Shown here in pieces: positions 15,867 through 25,667 of a stretch of DNA of 48,430 nt. The stretch lies in IMG/VR virus record IMGVR_UViG_3300010391_000214, positions 1 to 48,430 of that record. The stretch is one strand, 5' to 3'. Made by a program: the position numbers and the translations under genes. The notes beneath the pieces are model-generated. The model was given only the letters and a program-made list of their open reading frames with translations, was not told the DNA's origin and ran no database searches. This DNA is from a virus. Each line of letters starts with the position of its first letter. The first letter of the stretch is position 1.

Positions 15867-18167
15867 ATGGGCGCACCGAACCTCATACCGATCCCCCAGG
15901 ATGGTGACTGGCCGGCAGTCCGCAAGGCCCTTCAGGTTCTTGCTGCGCGGCTGGGACCGGGCGGAGCACCGCATTTCGCCGGCCTGGATGTGGATGTCCT
16001 AACGGCCGATGCACTCACTATCCCTGGCTTGTCTGGAGTTCTCCAGGCAACGGCCGGGGTAGTGTCCGGGTCCGCGCTTCACGCGGCGTTAGGGTCTATC
16101 GGGGCGAATGACCACCACAATCAGGCCCATGTTTTGAACGGGGCCGACCATACGGTATCGGGGCTGACTCCGGGCCACATCTTGACTGCCCTCACAGCAA
16201 CCACTTTCGGGTTCGCAGCCCCGGTGGACTTGGGCCTATCTTCCCTTACGGACCCCGGTGCAGATCGAATCCTGTTCTGGGACGAAACCGACAATGCCCT
16301 GAAGTGGCTGGGCATGGGGAACTCCGTCGCCATCACTGGCACGACCCTCGATGCGATCCAAGATATTCGCACCACGGCCGCACCACAATTTGCGGGCCTG
16401 ACATTAACGGGGGCGGCAACCGGGATTCTCCCCACGACGGGACCGGAATTAGCCACAAAAGAATATGTTGATCTCGCGACCACCCATTTGAATCGGTCCT
16501 ATTTCCTTCTGAACGCGGCCGGGGCGACTGGCGGCTATAAAGCCCTATCGGACACCCAATCCGTGTTGAGCAAGGCAACATTATCTGTGGCAGGGGCCAC
16601 GGACGCTCAGGTTCTGGGCGGGTGGATATTCCCGACCGTTTCTATCGCTGGGGAAGAATACCATCTGGGGAGGTACGGTCTTCACATCCACGCCCGCAAG
16701 ACGAATGTTACGAACCAAACGATTGCACTCAAATGGACCTTAGTGGAGCGGAAGGCGGATACCTCCGAGGTAACGGTGGGGACCAGTGAAACCTCCGGTA
16801 ACCTCACCGCGTCTGCAACAAGCTATGACCTTCATCTGAACATCGCGGCCGATTACGCAATCACGACAGGAAGTTATCTTGTCCTCGAGGTGATCGCCGT
16901 GGTTGCCGGGACTGGCGTGGCCCCGGATGTTGATCTGTATTATCAGGGAACGGAAGCATCTGAGATGGACGCTCCCGCTACCTCCAGTTTTTTCAACGAT
17001 GTGTATGTTCGATTGGATGGCCGGGGCAATTTAACTGAAGCCACATCTTCCGTCCTCACCATCACCGGCGGCACGAATGGAGTTCTGGGGGGCGTGTCTC
17101 TCCAAGTCAAACAGGCGGCAACCGGGCAATCGGGATACCTCTCGAACACCGACTGGAATACTTTCAACGGGAAGGCGGCGAAGACCGACAGGGAGATCAT
17201 CAATACCTTGCTGGGTGTACACATCACACTGGACCACTCGGTAGGTGCATATAAACTCCTGTGTGATGCAGTTGTGGACGCGATGGAAACGAATGGCGGG
17301 GTCGATGGCACGGTTAATCTCAGTGCTGATTACGATACCACAAATGATTGGCATAACCCCACTGTCGAAGCAGTAAGTCAATCACAGACCACGGCGACCT
17401 CCAACGGGAATATGGGCGATGTTGGTGGCGTAGAGACTCGATATGCCCAGACCTTCACCTTCTCCACCGCTTATCAATGCCCGCGTGTGGATGTTTATTT
17501 GAACGCGGCGAACGGCAGTCCAACAGGGAACATTACCTGTCGGATCGAAACGACATCCGGCGGGGTTCCTACGGGGACTTTGATCTCCGTAGGTGCGTCC
17601 ATTACTCGTGCGGCCGCGACCGGATGGGTATCATTCGACTTCAATAGTGTTCTTCAATTCGGCGTAGCGATACCGGCCTCTACGGTTTACGCCCTCGTAC
17701 TCGTGGTAGATAACCAAGCCACCGATAATTATTTCAAATGGGGTCGAATCGCAACCGGCGGGTATGCCAATGGTCAGGCGTGCGTGAGTGTGGATGGCGG
17801 GGCTAATTGGGCCGCCGATGGGTCAGCAGACATGGCGTTCAAGATTTACCGAGGGGGCAACATGCGGCTCCAATCCATCACATTCACTGCCAATACCCAA
17901 CCCGCGACCGCGAAAATTGTCATCCTTGAGTCGGATGATACCATCGTGTTGAACTCCGATATTACCGCTCAAGTATCGCGTGATGGGGGTACGACATGGG
18001 CCACTGTGACTCTGGCGAGCAAGGGCCTGCTCGACGCATCCAACTCTATCCTATATGGTTCGGCGGACGTGTCCGGCCAACCCGCGGGCACGTCGATGAA
18101 ATGGCGGATCGAAACCGCCGATGAACATGTTATACGAATCCGGGGCGTTGCCTTGGTGTGGGAGTAA
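15867..18167 (+). CDS. Tail fibre / receptor-binding protein
   Basis: 766 residues. The N-terminal ~220 have fibre-type sequence: DRILFWDETDNALKWLG, ITGTTL, APQFAGLTLTG and ELATKEYVD, all common in trimeric phage fibres. The middle (~220-400) is beta-rich. A second beta-sandwich around 510-665 (QTFTFSTAYQCPRVDVYLN, then WGRIATGGYANGQ) resembles choice-of-anchor or carbohydrate-binding folds and is the likely tip. There is no visible enzymatic depolymerase motif. It probably recognises the host surface. Confidence 0.75.
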   Translation: MGAPNLIPIPQDGDWPAVRKALQVLAARLGPGGAPHFAGLDVDVLTADALTIPGLSGVLQATAGVVSGSALHAALGSIGANDHHNQAHVLNGADHTVSGLTPGHILTALTATTFGFAAPVDLGLSSLTDPGADRILFWDETDNALKWLGMGNSVAITGTTLDAIQDIRTTAAPQFAGLTLTGAATGILPTTGPELATKEYVDLATTHLNRSYFLLNAAGATGGYKALSDTQSVLSKATLSVAGATDAQVLGGWIFPTVSIAGEEYHLGRYGLHIHARKTNVTNQTIALKWTLVERKADTSEVTVGTSETSGNLTASATSYDLHLNIAADYAITTGSYLVLEVIAVVAGTGVAPDVDLYYQGTEASEMDAPATSSFFNDVYVRLDGRGNLTEATSSVLTITGGTNGVLGGVSLQVKQAATGQSGYLSNTDWNTFNGKAAKTDREIINTLLGVHITLDHSVGAYKLLCDAVVDAMETNGGVDGTVNLSADYDTTNDWHNPTVEAVSQSQTTATSNGNMGDVGGVETRYAQTFTFSTAYQCPRVDVYLNAANGSPTGNITCRIETTSGGVPTGTLISVGASITRAAATGWVSFDFNSVLQFGVAIPASTVYALVLVVDNQATDNYFKWGRIATGGYANGQACVSVDGGANWAADGSADMAFKIYRGGNMRLQSITFTANTQPATAKIVILESDDTIVLNSDITAQVSRDGGTTWATVTLASKGLLDASNSILYGSADVSGQPAGTSMKWRIETADEHVIRIRGVALVWE

Positions 18168-18170
18168 CCT

Positions 18171-18494
18171 ATGAAATACTCAGAAGCAGACAAAGAAACG
18201 GCATATTTTACACGTTACCAACGGTATCGGAAGCAGGGACTTAGCTTCGAGGAAGCCCGTTTGCGGGCCTCCACCGAAAGCGGGACAACCCCGGGCATGA
18301 GCATCCGCAAGTCGTTAACCGAAGCCAAGGCATTGACCAAACGCGAGATGGCGGAGGAACCGGAGGAAGTCCAGCGGGCTGAGAAACCCGCCCGCAGACC
18401 TAAGTCCGAGACTTATTCGATTGCAGATGAGCAGGATAAAATGTTGCGGCGTAACATTTCCGCGGCAGCATACCGCAGATTGCAAGGTAAGTAA
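18171..18494 (+). CDS. Small basic protein, paralogue of the gene at 5682
   Basis: 107 residues. It shares the order ETAYFT, YQ-basic, EAR/ARAR helix, SGTTP and KREMA with the 88-residue protein at 5682, then diverges into a longer Lys/Arg/Pro tail. GGGAG precedes the ATG. The family is unknown; two copies flanking the whole structural region suggest a repeated small virion or assembly factor. Confidence 0.65.
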   Translation: MKYSEADKETAYFTRYQRYRKQGLSFEEARLRASTESGTTPGMSIRKSLTEAKALTKREMAEEPEEVQRAEKPARRPKSETYSIADEQDKMLRRNISAAAYRRLQGK

Positions 18495-18509
18495 TCGGAA
18501 GGGGTAACA

Positions 18510-18623
18510 GTGGCGATCAATGTAACTTATGGTGACGTGGCTGCGTATGGGCAACTCGGGGCAATGGCCGGGCAAGCCGCGGCCGATGGTCTGATGTTGA
18601 AATCCAAGACAGTAAAGGAGTAA
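18510..18623 (+). CDS. Hypothetical 37-residue peptide
   Basis: It opens at GTG 18510, five nt after a GGAAGGGG ribosome site, and ends 3 nt before the next ATG. The peptide is Ala/Gly-rich with a likely short helix and no Cys. It fills an otherwise unexplained 130-nt gap. Function is unknown; support is the ribosome site and tight packing. Confidence 0.45.
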   Translation: MAINVTYGDVAAYGQLGAMAGQAAADGLMLKSKTVKE

Positions 18624-18626
18624 CCC

Positions 18627-19487
18627 ATGCCTTTTCGATTTGATCGTACACCACTCGGAGCAGTGCAGTCTTTGGCGCAACGGGCTGGTCAGGTCCAAGC
18701 CGAGAATACTGCGTTCTCACAGAATCTGGCCCTTCGCCAACTGGCGAACCAGGAACAGAACCAGGCGTATGCCAGGGAATCTGACGCACAGGACCGCACC
18801 CAACGCAACAATGCGTTCCAACTCCAACTCGCCTCGGCTGCTCGTGATGAGGAGCGTATCAAGATCGCACAGGGGCGAGCCGATCAACAGGTGCTGTCCG
18901 AGGAACGCCGGTACGCGGACACCACAAAGCGAACCGACCTAATGATGCAGCGGGATGAGGATCGGTATAACGCGGCCGTCCGAAAACAGAATGAGGTCGA
19001 GCGGGCCGGCGGTGTGAGCGAGGCGAACGCGAAAGCGCGGGTGAATATCGCCCAACAGAACGCCAACTCCTTCGCCCAACGAACTACCTATACCGATGAA
19101 CTCAAGAAACTCGGCGACACAATCAACAACGCGCGGGAAGTGATGAAAGGTGGCGGCAAGAACTTTGAATTCATCGACGGGAAGTGGTGGGACCAGGGCC
19201 ACTGGTATGGCGGCCGCACCCCCGTAACGGATAAAACTCATATCGTCGAATTAGAGATGGCAAAACAGGCCATAGATACCGCGGCCCTCCGACAGATTGA
19301 AGTCCAGAAACGCCTCATCAATACGCAGGCCCCCCTCCCTACCGGGGTAGAATCGCCTGTGACTGCTGAGTTAAATGGGATTATCAATACTATGGGGCGA
19401 GCGGACCAAAACCTCATGGCGCAGGCACGCGAACAGGGATACACCGACGAACAGATTCTTGAAGGTCTAAAGAAACAACCTAAATAA
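18627..19487 (+). CDS. Coiled-coil internal virion protein candidate
   Basis: 286 residues, almost entirely predicted helix and rich in Gln, Arg, Asn, Ala and Glu. It looks like a long coiled coil over residues ~15-180 (QSLAQRAGQVQAENTAF, then QQNANSFAQR). It contains a short WWDQGHWYGG patch near 190. It precedes the giant polyprotein, matching the middle ejection-protein slot of podoviruses. No family name can be given from sequence alone. Confidence 0.55.
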   Translation: MPFRFDRTPLGAVQSLAQRAGQVQAENTAFSQNLALRQLANQEQNQAYARESDAQDRTQRNNAFQLQLASAARDEERIKIAQGRADQQVLSEERRYADTTKRTDLMMQRDEDRYNAAVRKQNEVERAGGVSEANAKARVNIAQQNANSFAQRTTYTDELKKLGDTINNAREVMKGGGKNFEFIDGKWWDQGHWYGGRTPVTDKTHIVELEMAKQAIDTAALRQIEVQKRLINTQAPLPTGVESPVTAELNGIINTMGRADQNLMAQAREQGYTDEQILEGLKKQPK

Positions 19488-19496
19488 GGAGATACT

Positions 19497-22400
19497 GTGG
19501 GAATCAAAGACATCCAAGAAATGGTTAATGCGCGGAACGCAGAGCAGAGTCCGATGTTTACGGGAAGTATGGCTGGAGTGGCCGCTATGGTCGCCGCCCG
19601 GACACCGGAATACGCTGCTCCGAAGATCGACCGAAAAGCAGTATTTGCGAAACTCGATCTCGATGTGTCCTCGCTCACCAACGACGCGATTCATGGACCG
19701 AATGTAGTCATACCTCCTCCGGTTCGCATGATCTCGATGATGGGAAGTGATCGTCCTGCGACCCCGGAGGAAATCGCGAATGGGATGGGCCACGATGTGG
19801 CTCCGAAGGCATCGCCCCATGACCTATTCAGGAAGTCCGTCCAGAATATCATGGCCGCGGAAGATGACCCTGCCAATAAAGAAAAGAAGATAAAGTCTAT
19901 CCAGAGTGCCTACAAACAAAAACAGTACGAAGCGGAACTCCTCCCTGTCCAGACCTATTGGGACAACAAACTCGTTGAGGAACACGAAGCAGAACGACAT
20001 GCCCAGCGCGTGACCGGCTGGATTGAAGCATGGCAGCGATCGGGCTGGTGGGGCTATACCCCTGTCGCCCCGATCACCACGATGTGGAATAAATTCCGGG
20101 ACGATCCAGAACATGGACACCGGTTCAAATATGTTGAAGACAAGTGGACCCAGGGTGAGGCATCCCTGTTCAGTGGGGTTGCCAGCATATTCGGTGCGAA
20201 GGACTACGCTCGCGCGGCCTACCTCGCAACGAAGGCCCCCGAATTAGCCGATGCAGTCGATGCCGATTGGATTGATAAGGCCCTGGGTACGGCCGCATCC
20301 GCGGCCCCCTACATGATCGCGACCACCGTTGCCTCCATCGCAACAGGCGGAGCGGCTGGGATGCTGGGCCTGAGTGCAGCCGGTTGGGGTGCAATGGGCG
20401 GCGGCCTCGTATCGTTTGGGGTCGAAGGGAACAGTGCCTATCAAAATGCCATTGACGCAGGGGTTGATGAGGAAACAGCCCGGCAGATCGGATTCCAGAC
20501 CGGCCTCATCAACGCTGCAATCGAAGCAATTCCGTTCGGTAGCGGTATGAAGTACATCAAGATGGGCAAGAAGGCCGCCCCGGAAGTATTGAAGGACACG
20601 GCCCAGCGAATTCTTACGACGAAAATGAAAGCCGCCGGAAAGTGGACGAAAGAGCGTGCTATACAAGCGACCCAGGAAGCCCTCGAAGAAGCCGGCCAGG
20701 AACTTGGAACCATGCTGGGGGAAACCCAGTTCAAGGATATCAAGGGTAAGGAAGTTGTGGATCGCGTTATGGCGGCCGGCGCAGGTGGGTTCTTCCTGGG
20801 CGGCACGATGGGCATGGCGATGAGTGCGATGACCGCCGAGGGTGCAGCGAAAGCAGAAGCCGATGTGACTGTTAATGAGAAAGAACAAGCCCTCATCGAA
20901 CAGGCCATCGCGAATGAGAAGGTTCGGGGGCCGATCCGCTCCTCTCGCTTTTCGACTGCGGATGCAGAAACAGCGCGCAACGAGGGCATCGAAGCCACCG
21001 CTCTCTACCTCCGGAAGGCGGGAGTCGTAGATGAGGGCCAGATCAAACTCGAAGTTGATACCGTTCGCACCCTGGCCGACGATGTGAAGGATGACATCAT
21101 TACCCCGGCCTATGCCCAGAAACAACTGAAGGCGTGGGGTTACGGCGACAAGGCCACTCCAGATCAGGCGCGCGTCACCGCACGGTTTATGACTGACGGC
21201 GCGATCAAGATTTTCAATGGGGCTGATTCCGCATCGGTCATCCATGAACTTGGGCACAACCATTTCGATACCCTGGATAAAGCGTCACAGAAGCTGATCG
21301 AGGCCGAGGTCGTTAAGTACGAAGCCGATAATCCCGATACCACTTCTGCCTCCAGGGAACCTGGTGTTCCGCTCCGCCATATCAAGGAGCGATACTCGGA
21401 CCTGGTAGCGGATTATGCTGTGTCCACACGCATCCACAAGAAGGTGGGGGTCAACCTCCACAAGTTCTTGGGTGCGGCTCGTGATATGTGGCATCATGTG
21501 TTGGCTCGTGTCCTCAACATGCGGACCAACATCGCAGCCGGGCGCATGTCCAATCGGCTCAAGGAAATGCTGGCCGCCCCACTCATGGCCCCGGAAGTTG
21601 CCCCCATCGAACCGGCGGGTAAGTTTGTCCAGTACACTCGCCAGGGTCCGGATGAAGATATACCCCGTCAAGCCACTGGTCCGGCGGTTATTCCGAGCGG
21701 CCCGTCCGCTCCGGCCCAAGAGAGGGCTGGGAAGTTCGTAACCGCCGTCCCGCAGGGTCCGGACGCAGACCCGCTTCCCCCGGTCAGTCCCTGGAATCCA
21801 GCCCTAAAGCCCCGCCAGGGTCCGTCCTATCAGATGGTTGCCCCGCCCCAGGGCGGTGCAGTCACGGCCCCCCGCGCTCGCTATGTGGACGATATCGCGA
21901 CCGACAGCAAGAATGTATGGGTACGCCCGATCGGTGGAAACTACTCGATCGACAACAGCAAGCGCACCCTGCTCATGCAGTTCTCTGATCCCGCGGCCAA
22001 AGATACTCCCCTGTATGATTTTGTTGGGGAGCCGTCCTGGGTAGTCGGCATGGCAAAAAAATTCCCCGATGCCGATTTGTATATCGTCCGTGATCCAGGA
22101 GAAGCGAAACAATTCGTAGAAGAAAGCGGGTATCAGAAGATTACGGTGAATTCCAGCAATACCACGCCTGAACAACTGGCAGGACTACTCGATGGATTCT
22201 CCGGTAAAGTAAGCCAGGTAGATAAAGTACCCATAGGAAAAGATTATCGCTTCTTTGGGGGCGAACAACAGGCCGCAATTCTTTTTGCCCCGCCGCTCAC
22301 AAAGGAACAACTGGACGAGGCGCATGCTGTGTATGGGCTGCGCCCGCTTGAAAAGAAGGTGGCGATGAAGACTGCTCCGGTCGAGATGTCTGAGAAGATA

Positions 22401-25400
22401 GAACAGGGATTTATTCTCCCGGACGGACAAGTTCTTCCTGTTGGATTCAAAGAAACCCACCAGGATGTGGCGCAATTAGCGGGTCTTTCTATGGAGGCAT
22501 TGATTGAAGAAGGATCGGTTCGATTCCGGGTAGCGAAAAACTATGCCGGGACCGCCACAGAAATTTTAGTGGAGGCCGCGTCGCCCATGACGGCCGGGCA
22601 ACGCGATGCCCTGACTTCTTTTCTTGATATGCGGTTCGGGAAAAATGCCGTTATCTATTTTGATTCGCGGAGTGGGGATGGCGAATCAAGCAGTTGGATG
22701 TATGATAGCATAGAAAAAGTTGACGCTATCCTAAAGGATATGGACGCTCGCCTCGGTAAGCCGGTCGCGTCCTATGAACTCCGCCCCGCCGAACAGGAAT
22801 TTTCTGACCGCTACGATGGTGGGCGTAAGTTAAAACCGATGGATGAGGCCGGGTTCATCATGTCGAATGGTAAGGCGGTCGTCTTCCCGCAAAATGAAAT
22901 GACCCACGGCCTGGTGGCAGGATCGCCGGAGGAACGAAATGCGCTATACGCTGCGGGCGTGATTCGTTTTCGCCGCGGCACGGATGAGTCCCAATTCGCG
23001 GATGCCGAACCAGGTGAATTGATTATCGAGGCCCATCTTCCGATGACCTACGATCAACGCGAGGCCATCAAGACATATCTTGACGATAATTTCGGAAAGA
23101 TCAGGCGGGTTATTTTCGATGCCGCACCCCACAAGCGAGACGGTGGAACCCAGTCCTACGCTGGCGATGACGATGCCTCTGACACTGTGGCGGACATGCA
23201 ACAGCGCCTCGATTCGGCCCATTCCCAGGTCGCCCACTTCCAACTCCAGCGAGCCGATACCGCCCCGGTGTCTGTCGATCAGAAAATCCAGATGGGGATC
23301 ATCCCCGAACTGTTAGGGTTCAAAAAGGAACAGGCCGCCTCGCACCGGCAGTCTCTCACAGGCAAGGCCGACTGGAGTGCCATGAACTATGGCGAGGCGA
23401 AGAAGGTCATCGCCGATCTCCTGGAGCGTGCTCGTGCGAAAGGAATCCGGCTCAACGGGGAGAAGACTTTCGCAGACTGGCTCGCCGTTGGTATCCAGCA
23501 GCACGCTACCTCTCACACCGATCCGATCAACGCCCTCCGCCCTGGCGAACTGGCCTCCTGGTGGAAGCGAATCAAGAAGGGCATCCGAGGTTGGGATGTG
23601 GCCTCCACGCGAATCGAGCGTTTGTGCATGGAGTTGGGCGGCTATGAAAAAGGGTCGCTCTACAATGCGTTCTTCCTGAAGGTCCGCGAAGCAGCCGATG
23701 CGGGCGAGGTTGGGGCCATTGCACGCGAACAAGGATTCAAGTCCTTTATGGAAAACACCCTGGGACTGGCCCGCATGAAAGCTGTCCTCTCTACTAAACA
23801 AGAACAGGTTGTTCCTGGCAAATACCTGGACCCCAGCGAGCAAATGAGTTTCCTGATGATGGCGAAGAACGATCATGGTATGCGCCGGCTGACCTCCCCC
23901 ACCGGGCACAACTATTCGTCCCCCGAAGTGATCCAGGCAATCCGGTGGATCACCATCAATCGTCCGGATGTGGTGGTGGTCGCCGATTGGATGCTCGCCC
24001 AATACGAGGAACAGTTTATCCGCCTGGATGCGGCACACTTTGCAGCCACTGGTGAACATCTCAACAAGGAAGATTTCTATTCGCCCCTCTACCTTCGGGA
24101 TGTCGAATTGGAACAGCAGCACGACTACCTGGCTGATCTTATCGGTGCAGTGGAAAGCCAGTCCAACGCCCCGCATATTTCCGAAACGATCGACCGCGAG
24201 CAGAAGGCATCGCAGCCCGTCCACATGGACGCGGTTGAGAACTACCTGTTCAACTCGCGGCGTGTCGAGCGGTACATCGCTCTGGCTCCGTCTGTCGCCC
24301 GGTCAGCCAAAATCCTGAACAACCGTAACTTCAAGGCCGCCCTCAACGGGGCGACCAGTGGGTATGGTAATGTGATCCTGGGCGACTGGCTGCGTGATAC
24401 GGCTCGTGGCTACGCTGCTGAGGGCCAGGGCCTGCTCGACAAGACGATGCGGGTACTCCGCCGCAAGTCGATGGCCTATGTCCTGGGCGCGAAGTTCACC
24501 GCCAGTACGCGGCAGGTATTGTCCCTGTTCAAGACGATCGCCGTCGATCCGAAATTGATCCCGGCAATCGCCCAGAACCTTCTCCTCCACCCGATCTGGT
24601 CGTCCTCCTACCGCAAAATGGAGGCCGAAGTATTCGCCTCCTCCGCTATGATGAAGGCCCGTAGTTTCGACCGCATCGAGACACAGTTGAAACAGTCAAC
24701 CTCCGCCCGCAAGAAGTTGCAGGGAAAGACCCTCTGGGATGAGAAGATGTTGTGGACTCTGCGAACGATGGACCGGCACATTGCAGTGATATCCTGGAAA
24801 GCGTCCTTCGATGTGGCGAAGGCCCAGGGCATGGTGGATGCGGACGCTATCAAGTGGGCCGATGAAGTTGTCCGCACTACGCAGTCGATGGGTGAAGCAG
24901 TGGACCTCCCGGCATTCTTCCGAGGCGGGACACTGGCTAAGTTGCTCACCACATTTGAGAATGATAATAACCAGAACTATAACTACTGGCGGCATGATGT
25001 ATTCGGCCAGTACAAGACCGGCAAGATCGGGGTGGGTGGATTGTCCTATCGCATCCTGATGTCCTATGTAATACCGGCTCTGCTTATGGGGATGATCGGG
25101 CGGGGCGGGACTCCGGAAGATATGGAGGATGTGGCCACAGACCTGGCTACCTTCCCCCTCGCGTCCATCGTTCTTCTTGGTCGATGGTCCTATGCCGCAA
25201 TCAAGGGCTACAGCCAGGGCAGTACGATTGTGGATGTTCCGTTCACGCAGGCCGGCAAAGCCCTCCAGGAAGTGGGGAAGGGTAACTATGGGAAGGCCGC
25301 CCTTGAGGGTGCGAAGGCGGCCGCGGCATTCACAGGAACGGTCCCACAACAGGCGTTCACCACAACCCAGGGAGCGATCCATCTTATGACCGATGAGGAC

Positions 25401-25667
25401 AACAACGCGAACCTGCGGGAACTGCTCTACACCCGGAGTCAGTTGGGGTTACCAAGAAATCAGAGAGTGGTGGCGAAAAGAAGGGGAAGAGGCGATAACC
25501 CCCGAAATAGGGGGGTACTATTGGTAGGGTCCAGGGGAGATCGTCGATCCTGGGGCATCCTGGAGCGTTTTATTTTGGAGAACTTTGATGAAACCCACAG
25601 ACAAAGAAGAAGTGGTCGAAATAGCCGAACTCACTGTCCGGCGGTACTTCGATCACTTCCTCGGTGA
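19497..25667 (+). CDS. Giant internal virion / polyvalent protein with HELGH motif (3' end probably frameshifted)
   Basis: 2056 residues as read, from GTG 19497 after AAGGAG. Order: charged helices; hydrophobic Ala/Gly segment ~270-310; HELGH at 583-587, a possible zinc-metallopeptidase site; linker with two AGKFV...QGPD repeats (~706 and ~744); two copies of a ~140-residue domain (~968-1102 and ~1116-1258); a long helical region resembling large polyvalent phage proteins; hydrophobic segment near 1855. The last ~75 residues are odd. One extra G in the run at 25445-25448 would switch to a Lys-rich tail ending at 25498, before a hairpin. As written, the frame runs through that hairpin and over the next gene. 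It is probably ejected with DNA into the host. Confidence 0.75.
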   Translation: MGIKDIQEMVNARNAEQSPMFTGSMAGVAAMVAARTPEYAAPKIDRKAVFAKLDLDVSSLTNDAIHGPNVVIPPPVRMISMMGSDRPATPEEIANGMGHDVAPKASPHDLFRKSVQNIMAAEDDPANKEKKIKSIQSAYKQKQYEAELLPVQTYWDNKLVEEHEAERHAQRVTGWIEAWQRSGWWGYTPVAPITTMWNKFRDDPEHGHRFKYVEDKWTQGEASLFSGVASIFGAKDYARAAYLATKAPELADAVDADWIDKALGTAASAAPYMIATTVASIATGGAAGMLGLSAAGWGAMGGGLVSFGVEGNSAYQNAIDAGVDEETARQIGFQTGLINAAIEAIPFGSGMKYIKMGKKAAPEVLKDTAQRILTTKMKAAGKWTKERAIQATQEALEEAGQELGTMLGETQFKDIKGKEVVDRVMAAGAGGFFLGGTMGMAMSAMTAEGAAKAEADVTVNEKEQALIEQAIANEKVRGPIRSSRFSTADAETARNEGIEATALYLRKAGVVDEGQIKLEVDTVRTLADDVKDDIITPAYAQKQLKAWGYGDKATPDQARVTARFMTDGAIKIFNGADSASVIHELGHNHFDTLDKASQKLIEAEVVKYEADNPDTTSASREPGVPLRHIKERYSDLVADYAVSTRIHKKVGVNLHKFLGAARDMWHHVLARVLNMRTNIAAGRMSNRLKEMLAAPLMAPEVAPIEPAGKFVQYTRQGPDEDIPRQATGPAVIPSGPSAPAQERAGKFVTAVPQGPDADPLPPVSPWNPALKPRQGPSYQMVAPPQGGAVTAPRARYVDDIATDSKNVWVRPIGGNYSIDNSKRTLLMQFSDPAAKDTPLYDFVGEPSWVVGMAKKFPDADLYIVRDPGEAKQFVEESGYQKITVNSSNTTPEQLAGLLDGFSGKVSQVDKVPIGKDYRFFGGEQQAAILFAPPLTKEQLDEAHAVYGLRPLEKKVAMKTAPVEMSEKIEQGFILPDGQVLPVGFKETHQDVAQLAGLSMEALIEEGSVRFRVAKNYAGTATEILVEAASPMTAGQRDALTSFLDMRFGKNAVIYFDSRSGDGESSSWMYDSIEKVDAILKDMDARLGKPVASYELRPAEQEFSDRYDGGRKLKPMDEAGFIMSNGKAVVFPQNEMTHGLVAGSPEERNALYAAGVIRFRRGTDESQFADAEPGELIIEAHLPMTYDQREAIKTYLDDNFGKIRRVIFDAAPHKRDGGTQSYAGDDDASDTVADMQQRLDSAHSQVAHFQLQRADTAPVSVDQKIQMGIIPELLGFKKEQAASHRQSLTGKADWSAMNYGEAKKVIADLLERARAKGIRLNGEKTFADWLAVGIQQHATSHTDPINALRPGELASWWKRIKKGIRGWDVASTRIERLCMELGGYEKGSLYNAFFLKVREAADAGEVGAIAREQGFKSFMENTLGLARMKAVLSTKQEQVVPGKYLDPSEQMSFLMMAKNDHGMRRLTSPTGHNYSSPEVIQAIRWITINRPDVVVVADWMLAQYEEQFIRLDAAHFAATGEHLNKEDFYSPLYLRDVELEQQHDYLADLIGAVESQSNAPHISETIDREQKASQPVHMDAVENYLFNSRRVERYIALAPSVARSAKILNNRNFKAALNGATSGYGNVILGDWLRDTARGYAAEGQGLLDKTMRVLRRKSMAYVLGAKFTASTRQVLSLFKTIAVDPKLIPAIAQNLLLHPIWSSSYRKMEAEVFASSAMMKARSFDRIETQLKQSTSARKKLQGKTLWDEKMLWTLRTMDRHIAVISWKASFDVAKAQGMVDADAIKWADEVVRTTQSMGEAVDLPAFFRGGTLAKLLTTFENDNNQNYNYWRHDVFGQYKTGKIGVGGLSYRILMSYVIPALLMGMIGRGGTPEDMEDVATDLATFPLASIVLLGRWSYAAIKGYSQGSTIVDVPFTQAGKALQEVGKGNYGKAALEGAKAAAAFTGTVPQQAFTTTQGAIHLMTDEDNNANLRELLYTRSQLGLPRNQRVVAKRRGRGDNPRNRGVLLVGSRGDRRSWGILERFILENFDETHRQRRSGRNSRTHCPAVLRSLPR
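25498..25516 (+). terminator. Hairpin at the end of the giant late gene
   Basis: ACCCCC and GGGGGT pair around GAAATAG right after the TAA (25496-25498) of the alternative frame. Further inverted segments (CCAGG/CCTGG around GATCGTCGATC, ~25530-25555) follow before the next ribosome site. There is no long T run. Its place supports an intended stop at 25498 rather than 25667. Confidence 0.5.

Noticed and set aside
25440-25460. Programmed -1 frameshift
   Set aside because: The TTGGGGTT site does not form an X XXY YYZ heptamer in the reading frame; a homopolymer indel is simpler.
19497-25667. Tape-measure protein
   Set aside because: The length would fit, but there are no tube, sheath or assembly-chaperone genes, and the domain content (HELGH, duplicated domain, polyvalent-type C-terminus) fits an ejected internal protein.
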